A stretch of 64,000 nt of DNA from Acidobacteriota bacterium (GCA_016213735.1 JACQZU010000021.1:235851-299850); one strand, 5' to 3'. Positions 54,501-62,560 are shown, counted from the stretch's first letter. Numbers and translations are program-made. The notes: a model not told the origin generated them from the letters alone.

Positions 54501-54663
54501 ACGGCCTCGGCCGCGGGCACGGGGGACGTGCACGAGGTACGGCGAGGAGGGAGCGGTCGTCCCGTATTCGTTCTTCGTTCTCGTTCTCGTTTTTCGAGGC
54601 CGTGGCCGTAGTTCGTTTTCGAAACACGGTCTCGGCCAGGAGCACGGGGAACGAGTACGAAAA
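54501..54663. repeat. Direct repeats and TCGTTC tract upstream of the four-helix-bundle genes
   Basis: Two diverged direct copies begin ACGGCCTCGGCC (54501-54540) and ACGGTCTCGGCC (54626-54658); both continue through a GCACGGGG core to a GTAC end. Between them 54567-54596 is a low-complexity tract of TTCGTTC/TCGTTCTCG units, whose reverse complement (AACGAGAACGA) pairs imperfectly with AACGAGTACGA at 54650-54660. Region 54470-54775 has no gene and composition unlike its neighbours. Similar TCGT-rich repeats are recalled next to PF05635 genes elsewhere. Confidence 0.7.
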
Positions 54664-54700
54664 TTGCCCCCCCTGATCGCCCTGTCCCCACCCCCCGCCC

Positions 54701-54767
54701 CCTGTCTCCCGGCCGCGGCACGCGGCCGTGTCTCTCCGAGGGCCGCGCGCCGCGGCCGGGAGACAGG
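54701..54767 (+). repeat. 19-bp perfect inverted repeat abutting a ribosome-binding site
   Basis: Arm CCTGTCTCCCGGCCGCGGC (54701-54719) and its exact reverse complement (54749-54767) enclose 29 bases that themselves pair (GCGGCC with GGCCGC). The right arm ends ...GAGACAGG, and the AGGAGG Shine-Dalgarno of the next gene begins within it, so folding would hide the ribosome site. Confidence 0.85.
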
Positions 54768-54775
54768 AGGCTTCG

Positions 54776-55147
54776 ATGGTTGAAACGACGAAGGTCGAGA
54801 GGCTCGAGCACGAGCGTCTGCACGCGTATGCCGCGGCGGTAGAGCTGGACGCCGCGGTCATCGCGCTGACCCGCAGGGCCGGGCGGGGGCACGGGTGGCT
54901 TGCGGACCAAGCGACCCGCGCCAGCGCCTCGGTGGTGCTGAACCTGGCTGAAGGAATGGGCCGGGAGGGCCTGGACCGCGCCCGGACGCTGCGCATCGCC
55001 CGCGGTTCCGCGCTGGAACTGGACGCGGCCCTGACCCTGCTCCTGAACCGCGGCGCCTGCCGCGAAGCCGAACGGGTCGCCGCCAAGCGCCTCACCGTCC
55101 GGATCGTCTCCATGCTCACCGCCCTCCGCAACCGCGCCGCGCCCTGA
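54776..55147 (+). CDS. Four-helix-bundle protein, 23S rRNA-IVP/PF05635-like (copy 1)
   Basis: 123 aa, all helical. ATRASASVVLNLAEGMGREG matches the conserved helix of the family (usually RAxxSxxxNIAEG), preceded by KVERLEHERLHAYAAAVELD and followed by ALELDAALTLLLNRGA. Relatives are encoded in 23S rRNA intervening sequences, and one branch (Avd) assists reverse transcriptase in diversity-generating retroelements; no rRNA or reverse transcriptase lies here, so the role is unknown. ATG 54776 has AGGAGG 6 bases upstream, overlapped by the hairpin. It is convergent with a second copy 33 bases away. Confidence 0.8.
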   Translation: MVETTKVERLEHERLHAYAAAVELDAAVIALTRRAGRGHGWLADQATRASASVVLNLAEGMGREGLDRARTLRIARGSALELDAALTLLLNRGACREAERVAAKRLTVRIVSMLTALRNRAAP

Positions 55148-55180
55148 CGGCGCGGCAAACGGCCCCGGCCCCGGTCACCG

Positions 55181-55588
55181 TCACGGACCCGGTCCTGGCC
55201 TCGGATGCGTCAGCCTCCACAGCATCCCCAGCAGCCGGTCGAGCATCGCCTCGACCTCCAGCGCGGGCGCGATCTCTCCCCACGCCTTCGCCACATCCAG
55301 CGCGGCCCGAACCTCCCGCGCACTCCCCTGGGCGACCCGGTAGAACTGCATCCGGTCCCGCCCCCGGCGCCCCGCGCCCTCCGGGTATCGGAGGCTCCAC
55401 CGGAGCCTCCTCCCAATCGCTGCGCTCTTGGACCCGGAGCCTCCGGCGAGGTTCAGCACCACCGACGACCCCGCCCGCCGCAACTGGTCCGCCAGATCCC
55501 GGTCATGCACGCGGGGCGCGTCGTGGAGCGGCCGCAGCCCCACCATAAGCCTCAGCGCGGCTTCGTAGGCGTGGAATCCCTTTTCCAT
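55181..55588 (-). CDS. Four-helix-bundle protein, 23S rRNA-IVP/PF05635-like (copy 2)
   Basis: 135 aa, helical. HAYEAALRLMVGLRPL opens like copy 1 (HAYAAAVELD), and LADQLRRAGSSVVLNLAGGSGSKS is the family helix, with Gly replacing the conserved Glu of the NIAEG motif. YRVAQGSAREVRAALDVAK is the third helix. The two copies are clearly paralogous but well diverged. ATG 55586-55588 has AAGGAGA 6 bases upstream, and that site runs directly out of a 20-bp inverted-repeat arm. The open frame upstream to 55723 passes through the hairpin and is rejected. Confidence 0.8.
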   Translation of the reverse strand: MEKGFHAYEAALRLMVGLRPLHDAPRVHDRDLADQLRRAGSSVVLNLAGGSGSKSAAIGRRLRWSLRYPEGAGRRGRDRMQFYRVAQGSAREVRAALDVAKAWGEIAPALEVEAMLDRLLGMLWRLTHPRPGPGP

Positions 55589-55594
55589 TTCATC

Positions 55595-55670
55595 TCCTTT
55601 CCGGCCGCCCCACCGAGGAGCCGCCTTCGCAGAAACCGGGCGGCCCCGCAGGTGGGGCGGCCGGAAAGGA
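55595..55670 (-). repeat. 20-bp perfect inverted repeat abutting the ribosome site of copy 2
   Basis: TCCTTTCCGGCCGCCCCACC (55595-55614) and its exact reverse complement (55651-55670) enclose 36 bases. On the minus strand the proximal arm ends ...GGAAAGGA, so the AAGGAGA Shine-Dalgarno of the gene at 55588 lies across the arm boundary. The layout is the same as upstream of copy 1 but the sequence is unrelated apart from a GGCCG core. Confidence 0.88.
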
Positions 55671-55838
55671 TTGCCAAACCCCCGAAAATTCCACGCCTGC
55701 GAGGCCGCGCGGCGGGAGGGCACGGACCTCGGACACCGTCACCGCCGCCGTCTCCGTGGCCGGATCAGGGACCCGCCACGGTGCCCGCGGCCACCCCCAT
55801 CCCTCGAATGGCGCTACGATGGGCCCCGGGAGGCACCC

Positions 55839-56123
55839 ATGGCCAACACGCTCCTGCTCGTCATCCTCGTGCTGGCGGCGCTGGCCGCCATTCTGGCGGG
55901 GATGTCGGTGTTCAGCGGAAGCCGCCCCCCGGACGGGCGCATCGGACAAATCATGGACGAGATGGAGGAGTTGAAGGGCCTCATCCTCCAGATCCAGAAA
56001 TCGGTGATCCAGTTGGAGCGGAAGAACGAGAAGGAGTTCCGCGACCTCAAGGGCGAGCTGAAGGACGTCCTGGAGCGCATGGCCGAAAAGGTGGACAAGC
56101 GCCTCGCCGAGCTGGCGGAGTAG
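55839..56123 (+). CDS. Small membrane-anchored coiled-coil protein
   Basis: 94 aa: an N-terminal transmembrane helix (LLLVILVLAALAAILAGM), a short linker, then a continuous heptad-rich helix (IMDEMEELKGLILQIQKSV, IQLERKNEKEFRDLKGELKDVLERMAEKV). No enzyme motif. It could be a membrane-tethered scaffold or envelope spacer; no family is recognised. TACGAT at 55815-55820 is a possible -10 and GGGAGG lies 6 bases before ATG 55839. Convergent with the gene at 56130, 6 bases away. Confidence 0.75.
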   Translation: MANTLLLVILVLAALAAILAGMSVFSGSRPPDGRIGQIMDEMEELKGLILQIQKSVIQLERKNEKEFRDLKGELKDVLERMAEKVDKRLAELAE

Positions 56124-56129
56124 GCCCCC

Positions 56130-58037
56130 CTACACCGCCTGGTCCCGGGCCCCGGGGGCCCAGCCCCGTTCGCTGAGCAGCCGCACGCCCTGAATGCGCG
56201 AGAGTCGGAAGCTCATCTCCTCCTGGTGGAGGTGGCAGTAGGCCTGCAGGTGCTCCCCTTCCACGCCGATGGGGGTGACGCGGCGGAGCTGGGTCCGGTG
56301 GGCCGCCAGGGGCAGGTAGGTCAGTTCCACCATGAGGGTGTGCTCCGCGGCGTAGTCCAGGATGCGGGCGCTCTCCTCCTGGGCCTGGCCGCCCCCGCCG
56401 AGGTGCAGCATGGGCACCCGCTTCTGGATCTCCTGGAACAGGCCCGGATCCTCGTCATGGAGCCGCTGGAGGACGCCCCGCACCATCTGGCGCACGGGTT
56501 CAAGGTTGTGGCTCATCCCCTTCTGGTCCACGAAGGCCATGCAGGCCCGGGCCCAGAGGTAGAGATCTTCCTCGCCGTCCAGGCTCACGGGGAGGAAGCG
56601 CGCCGGTTTGGGGAGGTAGCCCGCCTGCTTCAGCAGGGTCACGGCGTTCCCGGGTCCGCGGACCTCCAGGATGGTGGGAGAGATGGATGACAGGCGGAGT
56701 TCGGCGAGTTCGGGCCGGATGAGCAGCTCCCCGGCGAGGCGGGCATCCCGGGCCTTCACGAGGCGCACGCCCTGGAGCACCTCCACCTCCCCCACCCGGT
56801 GGGCGATGTCGTCGAGAAGCGGGAGCAGGGGCTGGGGCAGCCGGGCATCCGATTCTCCGAGCCGCCGCCGCAATTCCTCCAGGGGGACGCCTGAATCCAG
56901 CGCCCGCACCAGCGACTCGGGGCTCACCCGGAAGGTGGTCATGGCGTCCAGGGTGTCCACATGGGCGAGCTGGGCCAGCTTCAGGAGCCGGTGGGGGCTC
57001 TGGACCATGGGCGTGAGCAGCTCCAGGGTGGGCTGGAGCACCATGGGCTGCTCCTGGAGCAGGGGGATCCAGTGGGCCTCGGTGCCCTTCACGTCCCGGA
57101 GGAGGTATTCGTGGGTCAGGGCCTCTCCGTGCTCCGACAGCGAGAGGTGGGTTCCGGCGCCATCCATGGCCACCAGCCCCAGGCGCTTCAGCAGGGGCAG
57201 GAAGACCCCTCCGGCCCGCTCCAGGTCCAGGGGGTGCAGGGTCCGAAGGAAGCCCAGGAAGGGCTGCACGGCCAGGACCTGGCCTCGGCGCTCCAGGAGG
57301 TGCTGCATGAGGAAGCGCCGCTCGTCCGCGGGCGGCAGGTTCCAGCTCTTGAGGTCGTCCTCCAGGAGCTTGGCGAAGGCCCGTTCCGCGATCCACCGGG
57401 GAGGATGGGCCATCACGGCGGGCAGCAGGGTGTCCACGCGTCCCTCGCGGCTCCACAGCAGGCCCAGGCGGTCAAGGAGGGTGAAGACCAGGGTGGCGTC
57501 GCCTTCCTCCCGGAGGAGGGCGTTGCGGTGCAGGAGCTGCCCCAGCTCCTTCTTGGCCGGCAGGCCGCCCTTGAGGACGCGGATGCCACCCACGCAGCGC
57601 AGCAGGACGCTGCTGAGGGCCAGGCTGAAGGCGAACGGGGGAGCGGGGTCGACGACCGCTTCCGGCGCTCCCTGGAAATTCAGGGCGCCTTCGTCGAAAT
57701 CGGCCAGGGCGTCGGCGACCCGCTCGGGGACGGCCCAGCCCCCGGGCCGCGGGAGGATGAGGCCCAAATCGGAGAGCCGGGTCCGGACGCCGTCCACCGG
57801 GGATCGCTGCTGCTCCACCAGCCCCTTCAGGGCCAGAAGCTCCTCGGTCCCCAGGTCCGCCAGAGTGTCCGTGAGGTTCCGCTGGTCCTCCAGGTGGAAG
57901 GCCATGGTCCGAAGAAGGCGCACACGACCTTCGGGACCCTCCTCCCACCGGGGCAGGGGGAGCCGGCGGCGCTCGCAAATGCGCTGGAGCTGTTCATCGC
58001 TGCAGTTCTGGAGGAGCTGGTAGTGGGACAGCGCCAT
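56130..58037 (-). CDS. XPB-N/helicase-associated domain protein with WYL-like C-terminus
   Basis: 635 aa. The middle and C-terminal parts follow the XPB/Ssl2 N-terminal (Helicase_C_3-like) pattern known from helicase-associated proteins: EQPMVLQPTLELLTPM, LDAMTTFRVSPESLVRALDSG, LLDDIAHRVGEVEVLQGVRLV, LRLSSISPTILEVRG. Residues about 545-625 look like a WYL domain (ARILDYAAEHTLMVELTYLP; FRLSRIQGVRLL). No Walker A motif or DEAD-box is present, so it is not itself a helicase. In actinobacteria similar genes neighbour an XPB helicase; none is seen here. ATG 58037 has GAGG 5 bases upstream. Role unknown, possibly a ligand- or nucleic-acid-responsive regulator. Confidence 0.7.
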   Translation of the reverse strand: MALSHYQLLQNCSDEQLQRICERRRLPLPRWEEGPEGRVRLLRTMAFHLEDQRNLTDTLADLGTEELLALKGLVEQQRSPVDGVRTRLSDLGLILPRPGGWAVPERVADALADFDEGALNFQGAPEAVVDPAPPFAFSLALSSVLLRCVGGIRVLKGGLPAKKELGQLLHRNALLREEGDATLVFTLLDRLGLLWSREGRVDTLLPAVMAHPPRWIAERAFAKLLEDDLKSWNLPPADERRFLMQHLLERRGQVLAVQPFLGFLRTLHPLDLERAGGVFLPLLKRLGLVAMDGAGTHLSLSEHGEALTHEYLLRDVKGTEAHWIPLLQEQPMVLQPTLELLTPMVQSPHRLLKLAQLAHVDTLDAMTTFRVSPESLVRALDSGVPLEELRRRLGESDARLPQPLLPLLDDIAHRVGEVEVLQGVRLVKARDARLAGELLIRPELAELRLSSISPTILEVRGPGNAVTLLKQAGYLPKPARFLPVSLDGEEDLYLWARACMAFVDQKGMSHNLEPVRQMVRGVLQRLHDEDPGLFQEIQKRVPMLHLGGGGQAQEESARILDYAAEHTLMVELTYLPLAAHRTQLRRVTPIGVEGEHLQAYCHLHQEEMSFRLSRIQGVRLLSERGWAPGARDQAV

Positions 58038-58129
58038 GGTGCCTCATGCGCCGCGACGGACGATCGATCAGTGTGCCACGGATGGGGCGGAATGTCAGCC
58101 GATCGTTTCCATTCGAGAGCTTGTGGGGT

Positions 58130-58560
58130 TCAGATCCCCTGCAGGAACAGGGCCAGGTCCCCCTCGTCGATGGTGCCGCTGCCGTCCAGGTCCCCGGCCG
58201 GAAACGCGCTGGCAGGCTGGCCGAAGTGGCGGGCCAGGGTGGCCAAGTCCAGAACATCGACATTGCCGTCGGGATTGAGGTCCCGGTTCCGGATGGTAAC
58301 AGTGACCGAGTCGCTCCTCGCCGGGTCCGCCACGCTGGTGGCCGTGAGGGTCGCCGTCGTGGGGGTGGCGCCCAGGGTGGAGGGGGCGGTGAAGACGGTG
58401 GGATTGCCCGACACGGTGCTGAGGCTCCCGGGACCGGAGAGCGCCCAGGTGACCGCCGTGTTGGAGGACCCGGTCACGGTGGCGGCGAAGGACTGGGTCC
58501 CGCCCACCATGAGGGCCGCGGACTTCGGGGCCACTGCGACGGTGACGGGGTTGGCCACGG
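58130..58560 (-). repeat. Duplicated BIG-dockerin coding module, copy in S53 protease
   Basis: The DNA encoding the BIG-type domain and dockerin-like end is strongly similar, over more than 400 bases, to 62133-62560 in the propeller gene (for example both encode GQPASAFPAGDLDGSGTIDE and TATLTATSVADPA). Most differences are at third positions. This indicates domain shuffling or gene conversion between the two genes. Confidence 0.8.
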
Positions 58561-61414
58561 TCAGGGTGGCCGGTGCGCTGGTGGCCGTGCCCGTGCAGTT
58601 GCTCACCGTGACGTCGTAGCTTCCCGCGTCCGCCGCCTGGACGGAAGGGATCGTGTAGCTGGCGGCGGTGGCACCGGGGATGGGGCTGCCCCCCTTCCGC
58701 CACTGGTGCTGGAGGGTGGGGGTGCCCGCCCCCACCACGGTGAAGGTCGCGGCCTGGCCGGCGGTGGCCACCACGCTTGCGGGCGGGGTGGTGATGCTTG
58801 CGGGGACGGCGGTGCTCCCCGTGGAAACCGTCAGCTCCAGGTCGTCCAGCAGGAAGCTGGTCTCCCCGTTGGACGCGTCGCTGCCCTCGAAGTGGAGCTG
58901 GACGGTCTGTCCCTTGAAGGGAAGCAGGTCGCCGGTCCGCTGAACCCACGCGTTGCCCCAGTCCTGGTTGCTGAAGGTGGCCAGGGTTCCCAGGAGCGCG
59001 CCGGTCCCGTCCTTCACCTGCACCTTCAGGAAGTCCACCGGAGGTCCGGTCTTGCCGCCGATGGTGTCCACCCAAAGCCAGTACTTCAGGGTCGCGCTGG
59101 TGGCGTTCGGGGGGAGGTTCGCGGTCTGGGTGAGGGTTTCGGTGTTGGAGATGGGCCACCCGCAGAGCCACGCGAACCAGGAGCCGGAATGGGCCAGCGA
59201 GGGGTGGTGGTTCGTGATGCTGGAGGGAACGCCGTAGGTGGTGGTGTTGATCCAGGACCCGTCGTCTCCGCTCTCGAAGCCGGGGTTCTTGAGGACCTGG
59301 CTGCTCCCCAGGTCGCAGCCCGTCACCGTGAGGGTCGCCGTGCCGCTGAGGACGGTGCCGGCGTCGTCCTTCACCGCCACCCTGAATTTGGCGCCGTTGT
59401 CGTTGACCAGGGCGGGAGCCGTGGTGTAGGTGGCCGCGGTGGCCCCCGGGATGTCCGTTCCGTCCCGCCTCCACTGGTAACCCAGGGTCCCCACCCCGGT
59501 GGCGGCGACCGTGAAGGTGGCCGGCAGTCCACCATTCACTGAAACGTCCTGGGGCTGAGAGGTGATGGTGGGTCCCGGGGGGGGAACCCCCGCATCCCAG
59601 TTGGTGACGAGCTGGTTCCCGTCCACGCTGCCCAGGCCCGTGGCCAGGTCGTAGCCTGGGGTGCCGGAGTGGCCGGGCACCCCCGGCACCGAATTGTTCC
59701 CGGAGTTCACATCGTGGAACACCCGGGGGCCCGAGGCTCCGTACTGGAGTTCCCCCAGGCGGTAGAGGACCGGATTCGCATTGCCCTGCCGCTTTCCGGT
59801 CTTTTGCACCACCAGCGCCATGATGCCGGCCATGGCGGGGGAGGATGCGGAGGTGCCTCCCACGGAGAACAGCGCGCCTCCCTGGCGGACCAGGTAGCCC
59901 ACGTGGGCCGCCGCCGAAAGACTCACGTCCGGAAGATCCCGCTTGCCGTCGGAGGGAACCCCGGGCGCGCTCTGCCAGGCCGGCTTGGGGTACAGAGCGG
60001 AAGGACCCCCGCCTCCGGCCCAGAGGCCGCTGCCCCCGGGCATCAGGCCGCTCTCGTTCCAGGGCAGTTCGGGGATGTATTTGAGGACGGAGCTTCCGTC
60101 CACCGCGTTGGAGCTGGCCCAGTAGCCTCCGGCGGAATCGTCAAACTGGGTCCCGCCCACCGCGATGTTGTGGGGCGTGGAGGCCAGCCCGTTGGCCCCG
60201 GGGCCCGTCCCGGAAGCCCGGGTGGGGTCGTCGCACTCCGCCGGACCGCTGTCCCCGGAGGCCACGAAGGAGCTGATGCCCTGGGCGGCGGCCTGGGCCC
60301 ACAGGTTGGCGTAGAAAGCATTCCCCGCGCTTCCCATGGCGCTCTCGCAGTCCCCGAAGCTGGTGCTCATGACCGGGGCGAGGTTCTGGGTGACGATGTG
60401 CTGGGCCGAGAGGTCCACCCCGTCGGTGGTGGCGGTGGACTTGCTCACCACCAGCTTGATGGCGGCCTTGGGAGCCACGGCGCCGGACCACTGGATGTCC
60501 AGGCAGGCCTCGGTCTCCTCGTTGGGGTTGACGATTCCGGGATCGGGACCGTTGAGCACCACCGTGGGGGTGTTGGATCCGAGCCGGAACTGGGTCCGGA
60601 AGGCGTCCGTGTCCGCGAGATTGACGTTGGTCCGCCCCGTGATGGCGATGTCGACCCCGGTCCCGTCGGTTCCGCCGATGATCAGGGACAGCAGGCTGTA
60701 GATCTTGTGGAAATCCCCCGGGGCGAGATAGTGCTGCCCCCCGGCGGAGTTCCAGAGGGGGTGGCGGAGCGGGTCGGGAATCTGGAAGGCATCGGGCAGG
60801 CGCTGGACCCCGCGGTTCATGGCCTTCCTCGGGATGTCGTGCAGGGACACCACCCCGTGGACCAGCCCCTCCAGCGCCCGCGGGATGCTCGGGTCCGACA
60901 GGTTCACCTGGCGCCGCACTCCGTCCAGCTCCACCTGGAGGATGGGGGTGCGGAAGGCCCACTCCACCTGCTCCCGGGTCCCGCTGAAGAGGATGCTGAG
61001 GCCTCCCGGAGCCACGGCGTCCACCTGGAAGCCCTGGTTTCGAAGCCAACCCTGGACCTGGTCCAGGTCACTGGGGGAGGGTCCGAAGCGGCGGCCGAAT
61101 TCCTCGGGGTCGAGCCACCGGTGGTACTGGGGAGATCGGGGGTCCTGGAGTTCCTGAAGGAATGCCTTGAGCCGGTCCTGGGCCACGGAGCTCATGCGCA
61201 GGGCCAGGATCATGCGCTCCATGGGGGCGTCCGCCGGGGCCTTGCCCAGGATCCGGGCCCGCCGGAGGGCGGGAGGAGTGTTGCCGGGCAGAATCACCCG
61301 GTCGTCTTCCCGGAGGGCCACCCGGCCCCGGGTCACCTGGGCCGGGGCCCCGAGAGAGCCCAGAAAGAGGACCAGGAGGAGGGGGATGGCGTTGAAGGAC
61401 CTAGGGCGCATCAT
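58130..61414 (-). CDS. Secreted S53 (sedolisin/kumamolisin) protease with Ig-like, jelly-roll and dockerin-like modules
   Basis: 1094 aa. Signal peptide to about 25. Pro-domain about 40-200 (PRSPQYHRWLDPEEFGRRFGPS is the pro-kumamolisin signature). Catalytic domain about 225-590: Glu/Asp pair in EETEACLDIQW (near 300), oxyanion region SSFVASGDSG, nucleophile Ser near 518 in GGTSASSPAMAG. Then an Ig-like domain (about 615-690), a jelly-roll starting LKNPGFESGDDGSW (about 710-860), a second Ig-like (870-950), a BIG-type domain (KSAALMVGGTQSFAATVTG) and a terminal dockerin-like pair of calcium loops, DLNPDGNVDVLDL and DLDGSGTIDEGDL. Follows the cohesin-like lipoprotein by 87 bases. Confidence 0.92.
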   Translation of the reverse strand: MMRPRSFNAIPLLLVLFLGSLGAPAQVTRGRVALREDDRVILPGNTPPALRRARILGKAPADAPMERMILALRMSSVAQDRLKAFLQELQDPRSPQYHRWLDPEEFGRRFGPSPSDLDQVQGWLRNQGFQVDAVAPGGLSILFSGTREQVEWAFRTPILQVELDGVRRQVNLSDPSIPRALEGLVHGVVSLHDIPRKAMNRGVQRLPDAFQIPDPLRHPLWNSAGGQHYLAPGDFHKIYSLLSLIIGGTDGTGVDIAITGRTNVNLADTDAFRTQFRLGSNTPTVVLNGPDPGIVNPNEETEACLDIQWSGAVAPKAAIKLVVSKSTATTDGVDLSAQHIVTQNLAPVMSTSFGDCESAMGSAGNAFYANLWAQAAAQGISSFVASGDSGPAECDDPTRASGTGPGANGLASTPHNIAVGGTQFDDSAGGYWASSNAVDGSSVLKYIPELPWNESGLMPGGSGLWAGGGGPSALYPKPAWQSAPGVPSDGKRDLPDVSLSAAAHVGYLVRQGGALFSVGGTSASSPAMAGIMALVVQKTGKRQGNANPVLYRLGELQYGASGPRVFHDVNSGNNSVPGVPGHSGTPGYDLATGLGSVDGNQLVTNWDAGVPPPGPTITSQPQDVSVNGGLPATFTVAATGVGTLGYQWRRDGTDIPGATAATYTTAPALVNDNGAKFRVAVKDDAGTVLSGTATLTVTGCDLGSSQVLKNPGFESGDDGSWINTTTYGVPSSITNHHPSLAHSGSWFAWLCGWPISNTETLTQTANLPPNATSATLKYWLWVDTIGGKTGPPVDFLKVQVKDGTGALLGTLATFSNQDWGNAWVQRTGDLLPFKGQTVQLHFEGSDASNGETSFLLDDLELTVSTGSTAVPASITTPPASVVATAGQAATFTVVGAGTPTLQHQWRKGGSPIPGATAASYTIPSVQAADAGSYDVTVSNCTGTATSAPATLTVANPVTVAVAPKSAALMVGGTQSFAATVTGSSNTAVTWALSGPGSLSTVSGNPTVFTAPSTLGATPTTATLTATSVADPARSDSVTVTIRNRDLNPDGNVDVLDLATLARHFGQPASAFPAGDLDGSGTIDEGDLALFLQGI

Positions 61415-61432
61415 GACGGCTCCGCCAGACTC

Positions 61433-61482
61433 CAGCCCCCGGAAAGGGCTGCTGGGGGCCCGCCCCGGCGGGGGGCGGGCCC
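61433..61482 (-). promoter_or_regulatory. Two hairpins between the lipoprotein and S53 genes
   Basis: GGGCCCGCCCC / GGGGCGGGCCC (61456-61482) is a perfect 11 bp stem with a 5-base loop. CAGCCC / GGGCTG (61433-61451) forms a second, smaller hairpin. Located in the 87-base gap, they could be an intercistronic attenuator or RNA-processing site that sets the ratio of receptor to protease. Confidence 0.5.
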
Positions 61483-61501
61483 GGCCCGGCCAGGGTGGGG
61501 T

Positions 61502-62122
61502 TCAGTTGGCGATCAGGGTGCCCGCGCTCACCTGGGAACCGTCCAGGTTGGCCAGCGTGCCATCGGCGAGAAGGACCGATCCCTTGGAAATGGTGATGGG
61601 GATCGAGGTGCCCACCGGCGTGTTCGGGGCCAGGTCGATGGCGATCTTCACGAGGGTCTGGTTCAGGGAGACCGGATTGGCGGGCGTGGGATTGGCGGAG
61701 GTGGCCCGCATCTTCTGGAAGACCCCCACCTGGAGGGTGCCGCCGCTTCCCGGCTTGCCCACGATCATCTGCGTGCCCTGTCCCAGGGAGAAGGCGGCGT
61801 TCTGGACATGGACGCCGTCGGACCCGCTGACCTTGGCCCAGCTGCCCGCGCTGCCCCCCAGGGACAGCACCAGGCTCACCCCGTGGGCGCTGCCGCTGGC
61901 GGGCCCTTGCAGTCCCAGCACCAGGTGGGTTCCGGTGGAGGAGCTGTCGCGGATGAGCTTGTAGTTCCCGGTGCTCGGATTCGTGTAGTTCAGGGTATCG
62001 GCGATGGTCTTGGGAGGCGTGCCACCGCCTCCCCCGCCGCCCCCGCCGCCCCCGCCGCAGGCGAGGAGAGCGGAGAGGCCAAGGGCCGCCAGGGTGTTCC
62101 GGGTGACGCGGAGGCTGTTCAT
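61502..62122 (-). CDS. Lipoprotein with poly-Gly linker and cohesin-like domain
   Basis: 206 aa. A classical lipobox (LSALLAC, Cys22) is followed by 12 consecutive glycines, then a beta-rich domain at about 50-206: GVSLVLSLGGSAGSWAKVSG, QMIVGKPG, LQVGVFQKM, LVKIAIDLAP, GTSIPITISKGSVLLADGT. The order of strands with a late helix-free 'KG-S-LAD-G' stretch resembles type I cohesins; this is a fold-level guess, not a family match. Neighbours on both sides carry dockerin-like ends, which is the main support. ATG 62120-62122 uses AAGGAG, which overlaps the stop (TAAGGAG) of the upstream gene, implying coupling. Export to the outer membrane or periplasm is expected. Confidence 0.65.
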   Translation of the reverse strand: MNSLRVTRNTLAALGLSALLACGGGGGGGGGGGGTPPKTIADTLNYTNPSTGNYKLIRDSSSTGTHLVLGLQGPASGSAHGVSLVLSLGGSAGSWAKVSGSDGVHVQNAAFSLGQGTQMIVGKPGSGGTLQVGVFQKMRATSANPTPANPVSLNQTLVKIAIDLAPNTPVGTSIPITISKGSVLLADGTLANLDGSQVSAGTLIAN

Positions 62123-62132
62123 GGTCGGCTCC

Positions 62133-62560
62133 TTAGATTCCAGCCAGGAGGATGGCGAGATCGCCCTCGTCGATGGTTCCGCTGCCGTCCAGGTCCCCGG
62201 CCGGGAAGGCACTGGCGGGCTGGCCAAAGTAGCGGGCCAGGGTGGCCAGGTCGAGGACGTCGGTCAAGGTGTCCCCGCTGAGGTCCCGGCTCCGGATGGT
62301 GATGGTGACCGAGTCGCTCTTGGCGGGATCGGCCACGCTGGTGGCCGTGAGGGTGGCTGTGCTGGGGGTGGTCGCCAAGGTCGAGGGGGCCGTGAAGACG
62401 GTGGGGTTGCCGGTGGTGGTGCTGAGGCCCCCGAGGCCGGAGAGGACCCAGGTGACGGCCGTGTTGGGGGTCCCCGTCACGGTCGCGGCGAAGGACTGGG
62501 TCCCGCCCACCATGAGGGCCACGGGCTTGGGGGCGACGGTGACGGTCACGGGGCTGGCGA
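62133..62560 (-). repeat. Duplicated BIG-dockerin coding module, copy in propeller protein
   Basis: Partner of the module at 58130-58560. The first calcium loop is altered here (DLSGDTLTDVLDL against DLNPDGNVDVLDL), while the second is identical in the core. Confidence 0.8.

Noticed and set aside
54470..55670. Diversity-generating retroelement or 23S intervening sequence
   Set aside because: The four-helix-bundle proteins are related to Avd and IVP, but no reverse transcriptase, template/variable repeat pair or rRNA gene is present in the window.
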